Shown here piece after piece: positions 18,226 to 25,637 of a DNA stretch of 64,000 nt. The position numbers and the translations under genes were made by a program. How positions within the stretch are numbered: the stretch's first letter is position 1; each line of letters opens with the position of its first letter. The stretch covers positions 310,001 to 374,000 of the forward strand of contig NZ_JAMBNQ010000001.1 of NCBI RefSeq assembly GCF_023715155.1, written 5' to 3'. This stretch comes from Neobacillus mesonae (GTDB taxonomy: Bacteria; Bacillota; Bacilli; Bacillales; Cytobacillaceae). The notes below the pieces were generated by a model that made no database searches, was not told the origin of the DNA, and worked only from the letters and a program-made list of their open reading frames with translations.

Positions 18226-21030
18226 ATGTTAAATAAATTTGTTGTCATAGATTTAGAAACTACCGGAAACATACCAAAAAAAGGTGATAAAATTATTCAA
18301 TTTGCAGCAGTAGTAGTTGAAGATGGAATGATTACGGAACAATTTTCGTCATTGATTAACCCCCAAAAGCCGATTCCAATGTTTATTGAAGAATTAACTG
18401 GTATCAATGATGAAATGGTGAAGAATGCACCTTTATTTTCAGAAATCGCTTCAAAAGTAGAATCATTGCTGGAGAGTGCCTATTTTGTCGCTCATAATGT
18501 ATTATTTGATTTATCCTTTATTCAAGAGGAATTACTTCAAGCAGGTTATGAAGGATTTTATGGTTCTGTACTGGATACTGTCGAGCTGGCGAGAATTTTA
18601 TACCCGACAGCTGATGGGTATAAGCTTTCTGACTTAGCCGAAAAAGAAAACCTGCAGCATGATCGTCCACATCAGGCTGACAGTGATGCTGAGGTAACTG
18701 CAGAGCTTTTACTAATTTTTTTAAAACGATTGAGCTCTCTGCCCCGTATTACGCTTGAGCAGCTTTTCCCCCTTTCAGGAGGTTTAAAAAGTGATCTCCA
18801 TCAGCTGCTGGATGAAATGCTGGAAACATTGGATGAACAAGGGCAAAAGCTATCGAAGGGCATTGAAATATTTAATAATCTCGCACTAAAAAAGTCTCTT
18901 TCTCATAATGTTGAGAGTTTGGAAGATGAAAATTATTTTTATCCAAAAAATAATCAGGACAAAGTGAACATTTTAAAAAAGGGATATGAGTTGTTTGAGA
19001 ACCGGACTGGTCAATTAAAGATGATGGATACGGTTTTTCATGCCTTTCAAAGGGAAAAACACGTCTTGATTGAAGCTGGGACAGGTGTTGGTAAATCACT
19101 TGGATATTTGTTTCCAGCTGCTTATTTTTCAAGGCAGGAACACAAGAAACCAATTGTCATCAGTACATATACCATCCAGCTCCAGGAGCAGCTCTTAAAA
19201 AAAGAAATCCCTTTATTGGCTAAACTTCTGCCCTTTAACGTTGATGCTGTCCTATTAAAAGGCAGAAGCCACTATATAGATCTTGAAAAATTTTATCAGA
19301 CACTTTTCGATGAGGAAGATAATTATGATACGACTTTGACAAAAATGCAAATTCTTGTATGGCTTACTGAAACTGAAACCGGTGAGAAAGACGAATTGAA
19401 TTTATCGAGCGGAGGGCTTATTTTTTGGGAAAAAATCCGAAGCGGCCCTGCGGTATTTTCAAAGAAACATGATTGGCTTGAAAAGGATTTTTACCTTAAA
19501 GCGAAAAAAAAGGCAGAAAATGCTGATATTATTATTACTAATCATCCTTTATTGCTGACAGATTTAAAAGAAAACGGTTCGGTTTTGCCAGAATATAATT
19601 TTGTTATTCTAGATGAGGGCCATCATTTTGAGAAAACCGCTTCACAATTTTTTGGTGCTTCTTTAGATTATTTTGCTATTCGTCTGCTAATGGGGAAATT
19701 TGGATTAGTGGATCAGCCGCATCTTTTTTATGAACTTGAAGAAGTCATCAAAACCATTTCTGACCGAATGAATGGACCTTTTGATTCAATTAAGCTTAAT
19801 CAATTAATCTTGGATTTAACCTATGAAATAGATGAATTTTTTAAGCTGGTTGTTTTATTTGCGAAAAGAAACCTGGGTGCTGCAGAACGATATTATCGTG
19901 CTAAGGTTCGATTTTCCAAGTCGGCTGGGGGAAAAGAAGGAAGAGCATTATTTATTAGTGCGGAGAGAATTTCCTTCTTGTTAAAGGACATACAGACAGC
20001 TATAAAGGAACGGCTTGACTGGATTACAAATGAAAAAAAATCATTGTCTACTATTCAAGAAAACAAATTAGAAGAAATTCACTTGTTTTTAAGTGAATTG
20101 GAAGAACTTAGGAAGACCGTGATAGATTGTTTTATAAAGGACTCAAATGATGTAAAATGGATTGAAATTGATCTGCGCTCACCTCAAAATGTTACTACTT
20201 TTGTTACTCGGCCATTGGTGGTTGCTGATAAATTAAAGGAATTATTTTTTTCGATTAAAAAATCAGTGGTCATAACGTCTGCGTCGTTAACGGTAAATCA
20301 ATCATTCGGTTACATATTAAAGGAACTGGGTCTTAACTCTGAAACAACTGAGCAATTGATGATTACATCGCCTTTTGATTATAAAAATCAGGTAAAACTT
20401 TTGATTCCTAAAGATATGCCAGAAATTAATGCTGTCCCTTTGGATGAATTTGTGATTACCTTAACGGAACATATTATCTCGCTTGCTGAAGCTGCAAAAG
20501 GAAGGATGCTTCTTCTTTTTACCGCCTACGATATGCTAAAAAAAACGTACGAACTGATTAAAGAAAGCGGCTTTTTACATGATTATGTCATCATGGCCCA
20601 AGGCATTTCCAGCGGAAGCCCGGCAAGGCTGACAAGAAACTTTAAACGCTATGAAAAAGCAATTCTTCTTGGAACCAGCAGTTTTTGGGAAGGCGTAGAT
20701 ATTCCAGGAGAGGATCTGTCAATTCTTTGTATCGTAAGACTTCCATTTAGTCCTCCAGATGAGCCTCTAACGGAGGCAAAAAGTAAATTGATTTCGATGA
20801 GGGGCGGCAATCCTTTCACCGAATATTCACTGCCTGAAGCCGTTCTTCGCTTTAAACAAGGTTTTGGCAGGTTAATACGAACAGAGAGAGACAAAGGAAT
20901 CGTTGTCGTTTTGGACAAAAGAATAATAACTACTAAATATGGATCCAGCTTTTTGGCATCCATTCCACCTGTTTCAGTACAAAAGGGTCCAATTGATGAA
21001 TTAGTCAATATCATTAAAACCTGGGTGTAA
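18226..21030 (+). CDS. dinG: DinG-type ATP-dependent helicase with 3'-5' exonuclease domain
   Basis: A 934-residue protein: an N-terminal DEDD exonuclease domain (VIDLETTG at residues 7-14, later LFDLSF) fused to an XPD/DinG-like superfamily 2 helicase with Walker A EAGTGVGKS (near 283) and the DEGH box ILDEGHHFE. The fused exonuclease is the usual Firmicute form of DinG. The four-cysteine Fe-S cluster of E. coli DinG is not visible. Likely DNA repair. It starts after the panD terminator at an ATG behind GGGGTG. Confidence 0.93.
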   Translation: MLNKFVVIDLETTGNIPKKGDKIIQFAAVVVEDGMITEQFSSLINPQKPIPMFIEELTGINDEMVKNAPLFSEIASKVESLLESAYFVAHNVLFDLSFIQEELLQAGYEGFYGSVLDTVELARILYPTADGYKLSDLAEKENLQHDRPHQADSDAEVTAELLLIFLKRLSSLPRITLEQLFPLSGGLKSDLHQLLDEMLETLDEQGQKLSKGIEIFNNLALKKSLSHNVESLEDENYFYPKNNQDKVNILKKGYELFENRTGQLKMMDTVFHAFQREKHVLIEAGTGVGKSLGYLFPAAYFSRQEHKKPIVISTYTIQLQEQLLKKEIPLLAKLLPFNVDAVLLKGRSHYIDLEKFYQTLFDEEDNYDTTLTKMQILVWLTETETGEKDELNLSSGGLIFWEKIRSGPAVFSKKHDWLEKDFYLKAKKKAENADIIITNHPLLLTDLKENGSVLPEYNFVILDEGHHFEKTASQFFGASLDYFAIRLLMGKFGLVDQPHLFYELEEVIKTISDRMNGPFDSIKLNQLILDLTYEIDEFFKLVVLFAKRNLGAAERYYRAKVRFSKSAGGKEGRALFISAERISFLLKDIQTAIKERLDWITNEKKSLSTIQENKLEEIHLFLSELEELRKTVIDCFIKDSNDVKWIEIDLRSPQNVTTFVTRPLVVADKLKELFFSIKKSVVITSASLTVNQSFGYILKELGLNSETTEQLMITSPFDYKNQVKLLIPKDMPEINAVPLDEFVITLTEHIISLAEAAKGRMLLLFTAYDMLKKTYELIKESGFLHDYVIMAQGISSGSPARLTRNFKRYEKAILLGTSSFWEGVDIPGEDLSILCIVRLPFSPPDEPLTEAKSKLISMRGGNPFTEYSLPEAVLRFKQGFGRLIRTERDKGIVVVLDKRIITTKYGSSFLASIPPVSVQKGPIDELVNIIKTWV

Positions 21031-21132
21031 GAAAGGATTATGTATAACTTCAATGTGCGGGGGATTGCTGACGTAAATGCGGGATAAAATTGGAAAAATT
21101 GTACACCCTAGAAGTATATAGGAGGTGTCAAT

Positions 21133-21975
21133 TTGAGAATAATTTTTATTCTATTGAACCTGTTTTTTACATTTTCATTAATTGTGAATGCAGCACCGCC
21201 TGTTTTAAGTCAGGTTGAAAAAATTCATTTAAATATCAAGGATCATGAAATGGCTGTAACCTTTTTAGGACTTTCTGAAGGTGAAGCAACACTTATTCAA
21301 GGTCCTAATGACGAAAACATATTGGTTAATACCGGTGGTAAAGATACGGAAGCAGAACTTGAGGAATGGCTTGGAATTTATCATGTAAAAAAGGTGAAAT
21401 CTTTAATTTTGACAAAAGAATTAGCTGATATTAATCAAATCAATAGACTTGTTTCGAAATATAACATTAAGGAAATTATCACTACTGCAAAAATAAAAGA
21501 GCAGCTTCAAAGTGAGCTGCTTCCGGTGAAGATGGTTGTTACAGATTGGAAGGAAGGCACAAAGGAAGAAATCATTCCAAATGCAACAGCCATAGTTCAA
21601 TATGCTGGAAATCAAAAGCAAGAAGGTATGGACTTTAAGCTGCAGTTTTTTGACCATAGTATTTTTTTCATGTCTTCCACCAGTCAAAGTGCTGAAAAGG
21701 TTTTATTAAAAAAGAACTTGGAAAATGTAAATGTATTTAAACTTCCAAATTATACAACTGACGACGTATTATCCGGATCTTTAATCCAATTTCTTAATCC
21801 TGAAATTGCTGTATTATTTTCTATTGCTGAACAACATCAGCCCAATTCAGCTGTACTAGAGGATTTACATGAAACATGGTCAGAAATTTATTACACTAAA
21901 AAGCATGGCACGATAACAATTAAATTTACGGAAACAAAATATGAGGTTATTACAATTCCAGCTGCTGAAGAATAA
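21133..21975 (+). CDS. Secreted ComEC-C-terminal-like (metallo-beta-lactamase-fold) protein without metal motif
   Basis: A 280-residue protein with an N-terminal signal peptide (hydrophobic IIFILLNLFFTFSLIVNA, cleavage near residue 20). The region around residues 40-140 (MAVTFLGLSEGEATLIQGPNDENILVNTGG) resembles the C-terminal beta-lactamase-fold domain of ComEC, but the HxHxDH metal motif is absent; TKELADIN stands where such a motif would be. TTG start at 21133 behind TAGGAGGTG. It occupies the dinG-ypmB gap where B. subtilis has the tiny ypmA. Function unknown. Confidence 0.7.
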   Translation: MRIIFILLNLFFTFSLIVNAAPPVLSQVEKIHLNIKDHEMAVTFLGLSEGEATLIQGPNDENILVNTGGKDTEAELEEWLGIYHVKKVKSLILTKELADINQINRLVSKYNIKEIITTAKIKEQLQSELLPVKMVVTDWKEGTKEEIIPNATAIVQYAGNQKQEGMDFKLQFFDHSIFFMSSTSQSAEKVLLKKNLENVNVFKLPNYTTDDVLSGSLIQFLNPEIAVLFSIAEQHQPNSAVLEDLHETWSEIYYTKKHGTITIKFTETKYEVITIPAAEE

Positions 21976-22040
21976 TCACTTGAATCCATCAAAAAAATTC
22001 ATCCAAAACATACTTGATTTAACGCATTTTTGTGATAACC

Positions 22041-22049
22041 TGTTATAAT
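22041..22049 (+). promoter_or_regulatory. Extended -10 promoter of ypmB
   Basis: TGTTATAAT, a TGn extended -10 hexamer, 29 bases before the ypmB start. No good -35 at the usual distance. Confidence 0.45.
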
Positions 22050-22077
22050 AATGAAGTAAATTAAAGAAGTGATAAAA

Positions 22078-22548
22078 TTGAAAAAATGGATTCTTTCAAT
22101 CTCAATCATATTAGCTGTTATTATTGTTGGGACTGCCATAAAGATATACTTTAGCTCCATGCAGCCCGTTAAGGCTGCCGAAGCAAAAGCGCTTAAACAG
22201 GCAGCAGATAAAGTAAAAGAGATCGATGATTTCCACATTTATAATGGACAAGAACAGGTAAATGTGATTGAAGGAAAAAATAAGCGGGGACAAAAAGTAA
22301 TTGTTTGGATTCCTAACAAAAGTAAAAAAGTAATTGTAAGAAAAGCCAAAGATGGACTTACAAAAGAGGATGCTGTCAACAAACTGTTAAAAGAAAAAAG
22401 TCCCAAAAAAATTATTTCAGTACGCCTAGGAATGGAGAAAAATATTCCTTTATGGGAAATTTATTACCGTTCTGAAAATAACCTAATGAATTATTACTAT
22501 ATTGATTTTGAAACAGGGGATTGGCTGAAAAAAATTGAAAATCTATAG
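22078..22548 (+). CDS. ypmB: Membrane-anchored PepSY/DUF5590 protein YpmB
   Basis: A 156-residue protein with an N-terminal membrane anchor (ILSISIILAVIIVGTAIKIYF) and an extracytoplasmic domain with two PepSY-like strands-helix units, matching YpmB by family and position before aspB. I use TTG at 22078, which sits eight bases after AAAGAAG; a GTG at 22069 is an alternative. Function unknown. Confidence 0.82.
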   Translation: MKKWILSISIILAVIIVGTAIKIYFSSMQPVKAAEAKALKQAADKVKEIDDFHIYNGQEQVNVIEGKNKRGQKVIVWIPNKSKKVIVRKAKDGLTKEDAVNKLLKEKSPKKIISVRLGMEKNIPLWEIYYRSENNLMNYYYIDFETGDWLKKIENL

Positions 22549-22575
22549 CTTTGATGGAGAATGGAGGAACTAGGA

Positions 22576-23769
22576 ATGGTGTTGGAATTAGCTAACAGGG
22601 TGTTGTCACTGACACCGTCAACAACTTTAGCAATTACTGCTAAGGCAAAAGAATTAAAGGCAAAAGGGGAAGATGTAATTGGTTTAGGGGCAGGCGAGCC
22701 AGACTTTAACACACCACAGCATATCTTGGATGCAGCGGCTAAATCAATGAATGAAGGTTATACCAAATATACCCCTTCAGCTGGTTTACCAGCTTTAAAG
22801 GAAGCGATCATTAAGAAATTTGAAGCTGATCAACATTTGACATATACACCTGGTCAAATAATCGTTGGTAATGGTGCAAAGCATATTCTATATACTTTAT
22901 TTCAAGTGCTTCTTAATGATGGGGATGAGGTAATTATTCCTACTCCATATTGGGTAAGTTACCCAGAGCAAGTTAAACTGGCTGGTGGTGTGCCTATTCA
23001 TATTGAAGGCCAAGAGCAAAATCAATTTAAAATTACTCCTGAACAACTGGCCGAAGCCATTTCTGACAAAACAAAGGCAGTCATAATCAATTCACCTAGC
23101 AATCCAACTGGTATTTTATACACCCAGGAGGAACTTGAGAAATTAGGAAAAGTTTGCTTAGAAAAAGATGTTCTTATTGTATCCGATGAAATTTATGAAA
23201 AGCTTATCTATGGCGGTGCTAAGCATGTTTCAATTGCCCAGCTTTCACCTGAATTAAATGAGCAAACAATTATTGTAAACGGTGTTTCTAAGTCCCATTC
23301 AATGACAGGATGGAGAATTGGCTATGCTGCCGGAAACGAAAAGATAATTAAGGCAATGACCAATTTGGCCAGCCATAGTACCTCTAATCCAACGACAACT
23401 GCCCAATATGCTGCAATAGCAGCTTATAATGGGCCACAAGAGCCGGTAGAGGTAATGCGAAAGGCGTTTGAAGAAAGATTGGAAATTATTTTTGATAAAT
23501 TAATCTCCATTCCTGGGTTCACATGCGTAAAACCACAAGGAGCATTTTATTTATTCCCAAACGTAAAGGATGCTGCTAAAATGACTGGTTTTAATACTGT
23601 CGATGATTTTGCTTCTGCTTTATTAGAAGATGCAAAAGTGGCCGTTATTCCAGGATCAGGCTTTGGAGCTCCAAATAATATCCGTCTATCTTATGCTACA
23701 TCACTAGACCAGTTAGAAAAGGCAGTTTCCAGAATGAAGGAATTTGTTGAATCAAAGTCAAATGTATAA
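22576..23769 (+). CDS. aspB: Aspartate aminotransferase (class I, PLP-dependent)
   Basis: A 398-residue cytoplasmic enzyme that interconverts aspartate plus 2-oxoglutarate and oxaloacetate plus glutamate. PLP-binding lysine lies in SKSHSMTGWRIGY; SNPTG and the C-terminal RLSYA arginine for the substrate carboxylate are present. The ATG at 22576 is chosen because the GGAGG at 22563-22567 lies upstream of it. Closely matches B. subtilis AspB. A terminator follows, and asnS, the usual next gene, is missing. Confidence 0.95.
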   Translation: MVLELANRVLSLTPSTTLAITAKAKELKAKGEDVIGLGAGEPDFNTPQHILDAAAKSMNEGYTKYTPSAGLPALKEAIIKKFEADQHLTYTPGQIIVGNGAKHILYTLFQVLLNDGDEVIIPTPYWVSYPEQVKLAGGVPIHIEGQEQNQFKITPEQLAEAISDKTKAVIINSPSNPTGILYTQEELEKLGKVCLEKDVLIVSDEIYEKLIYGGAKHVSIAQLSPELNEQTIIVNGVSKSHSMTGWRIGYAAGNEKIIKAMTNLASHSTSNPTTTAQYAAIAAYNGPQEPVEVMRKAFEERLEIIFDKLISIPGFTCVKPQGAFYLFPNVKDAAKMTGFNTVDDFASALLEDAKVAVIPGSGFGAPNNIRLSYATSLDQLEKAVSRMKEFVESKSNV

Positions 23770-23781
23770 AAATTTTTAGCG

Positions 23782-23808
23782 AAAAGTCTGCGGATAGCAG
23801 ACTTTTTG
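23782..23808 (+). terminator. Intrinsic terminator of aspB
   Basis: AAAAGTCTGC-GGATA-GCAGACTTTT plus T: a 10-bp perfect stem. Confidence 0.9.
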
Positions 23809-23861
23809 CATTCCTTTTCCAAAGCTGGATGCCTTAATGTCTTACTGGGAATAATCGTTCA

Positions 23862-23870
23862 TGTTATACT
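23862..23870 (+). promoter_or_regulatory. Extended -10 promoter of dnaD
   Basis: TGTTATACT (TGn plus TATACT) 20 bases before the dnaD ATG and after the aspB terminator; no clear -35. Confidence 0.45.
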
Positions 23871-23889
23871 GTTTAAGAGGTGTCCAAAG

Positions 23890-24591
23890 ATGAAATCAAA
23901 TGTATTAGCATGGCTTGAGGAAGGTAATATTACCATCCCTAGTTTGTTATTTTCTGAATATCGTAATCTTAATTTAAATGAAACGGAACTTGTTCTTTTA
24001 TTAAATATTTTAACCTTCTTAGAAAAAGGAAACTATTTTCCGACCCCGGAAGAACTATCAGAAAGAATGACCATTACAACTGCAGAGTGTAATGCAACGC
24101 TTAGAAGCCTGCTGCAAAGAGGCTTTCTTGAGATTATTGACCATACTTCTAATGAGGGAATCCGCTTTGAAAAATACTCCATTAAACCATTATGGGAAAG
24201 ACTAATTGATCAATTTTTAATGATTCATCAAAATAGTACTCGAGAAAATACGAAAAAAACAGATGAAACGGATCTATATACTTGCTTTGAAAAGGAATTC
24301 GGCCGCCCGTTGTCCCCATTTGAATGTGAATCACTTGCCATGTGGATGGACGATGATCACCATGATCCTGTTATTATTAAAGCGGCTTTGAGAGAAGCTG
24401 TAATGTCCGGAAAAATGAATTTTCGTTATATTGACAGAATTCTATTTGAGTGGAAGAAAAACGGAATAAAAACAATTGAACAAGCAAAAAATCAAGGTCA
24501 AAAATTTCGCCAAAAGCAAATGCAAAAACATAATCTCAGGGAAGAAACTCATAATCCTTCAGTTCCTTTTTATAATTGGCTGGAGAATTGA
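23890..24591 (+). CDS. dnaD: Primosomal replication protein DnaD
   Basis: A 233-residue replication initiation and restart protein with the N-terminal winged-helix oligomerisation domain (PSLLFSEYRNLNLNETE) and a C-terminal DnaB2/DnaD domain (about 130-200, FGRPLSPFECESL, then FRYIDRILFEWKKNGI). In B. subtilis it loads with DnaB and DnaI at oriC and PriA sites. The ATG at 23890 follows AGAGGTG; 28 upstream in-frame codons lie over the promoter. First gene of dnaD-nth-ypoC. Confidence 0.94.
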   Translation: MKSNVLAWLEEGNITIPSLLFSEYRNLNLNETELVLLLNILTFLEKGNYFPTPEELSERMTITTAECNATLRSLLQRGFLEIIDHTSNEGIRFEKYSIKPLWERLIDQFLMIHQNSTRENTKKTDETDLYTCFEKEFGRPLSPFECESLAMWMDDDHHDPVIIKAALREAVMSGKMNFRYIDRILFEWKKNGIKTIEQAKNQGQKFRQKQMQKHNLREETHNPSVPFYNWLEN

Positions 24592-24603
24592 CGGAGGTGA
24601 ACT

Positions 24604-25272
24604 TTGTTGCTGAATAATAGTCAAATACGTTATTGTCTTGATAAAATTGGTGAAATGTTTCCTGACGCTCATTGTGAATTAAATCATTCAAATCCATTTG
24701 AATTGGTAATTGCTGTATCTCTTTCCGCTCAATGTACAGACGCATTGGTTAATAAGGTCACAAAGGAACTGTTTAAGAAATATAAAACACCGGAAGATTA
24801 TTTAAGTGTCCCGCTTGAAGAATTGCAAAATGATATTCGTTCCATTGGACTTTATCGTAATAAGGCAAAAAATATTCAAAGCCTTTGCAGAATGGTTTTG
24901 GAAAACTATGGGGGAGAGCTGCCGGAGGATCGGGATGAACTGACAAAGCTTCCGGGTGTCGGGCGGAAAACGGCGAATGTGGTTGTATCAGTCGCTTTTA
25001 ATATACCAGCAATTGCAGTAGATACACATGTAGAACGAGTAAGTAAACGTTTAGGGATTTGCCGCTGGAAAGATTCTGTTCTTGAAGTAGAGAAGACATT
25101 AATGAAAAAAATCCCCAAAGAAGAATGGTCTGTTTCCCATCATCGATTAATTTTTTTCGGGAGATACCATTGTAAAGCCCAAAATCCCCATTGTCCAAGC
25201 TGTCCATTATTAGAGTTGTGCCGGGAAGGTAAAAAAAGAATGAAATCAAAGGCGGCTGCAGTCAATGAATAA
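24604..25272 (+). CDS. nth: Endonuclease III (DNA glycosylase/AP lyase)
   Basis: A 222-residue base-excision repair enzyme that removes oxidised pyrimidines. The helix-hairpin-helix LPGVGRKTANVV and the catalytic aspartate region VDTHVERV are present, and the C-terminal [4Fe-4S] loop is C-x6-C-x2-C-x5-C (CKAQNPHCPSCPLLELC). The start is TTG at 24604 (or the TTG at 24607) behind CGGAGGTG. It overlaps ypoC by eight bases. Confidence 0.96.
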   Translation: MLLNNSQIRYCLDKIGEMFPDAHCELNHSNPFELVIAVSLSAQCTDALVNKVTKELFKKYKTPEDYLSVPLEELQNDIRSIGLYRNKAKNIQSLCRMVLENYGGELPEDRDELTKLPGVGRKTANVVVSVAFNIPAIAVDTHVERVSKRLGICRWKDSVLEVEKTLMKKIPKEEWSVSHHRLIFFGRYHCKAQNPHCPSCPLLELCREGKKRMKSKAAAVNE

Positions 25273-25624
25273 TGAGATGACAAGCAACAGCATACTTGAA
25301 AAATGGAACAGCATCAAAACACAGCTTGAGTATTTCTTTCGTAAACGGGATCAAGAAAATACAGAAATTCTAATGAAACAGGGAATATCCTTGTTTATTC
25401 AATTTTTATCTTCAGTTAATGAAATGGTATTTCAGGAAGGGCAGGAAATACCCTATCAAAATATGAGTTTTAAACCGGTTAATCTTGAGGAAAGACTTGG
25501 TTTTATTATTTCCAGACCTAAGCTTTATCATTCTTACCGTCAGCTGTCAGAACTAATGGTTGAGTTAGAAAAATTATCAGCTAAAAAAGAGATTAAAAAA
25601 AAATCGTCCAGCTATAAAAGCTAG
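25265..25624 (+). CDS. ypoC: YpoC family protein
   Basis: A 119-residue, mostly helical, soluble protein found directly behind nth, as ypoC is in B. subtilis. No catalytic motif is visible and the function is unknown. Lysine-rich end (AKKEIKKKSSSYKS). It overlaps nth by eight bases and its 3' end forms half of the terminator shared with ponA. Confidence 0.75.
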   Translation: MNNEMTSNSILEKWNSIKTQLEYFFRKRDQENTEILMKQGISLFIQFLSSVNEMVFQEGQEIPYQNMSFKPVNLEERLGFIISRPKLYHSYRQLSELMVELEKLSAKKEIKKKSSSYKS

Positions 25625-25637
25625 ACGATTCTTTTTA
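25598..25637. terminator. Bidirectional terminator between ypoC and ponA
   Basis: AATCGTCcAGCT-ATAAA-AGCTaGACGATT with A runs on the left and T runs on the right, so it can serve both converging genes. Confidence 0.85.
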
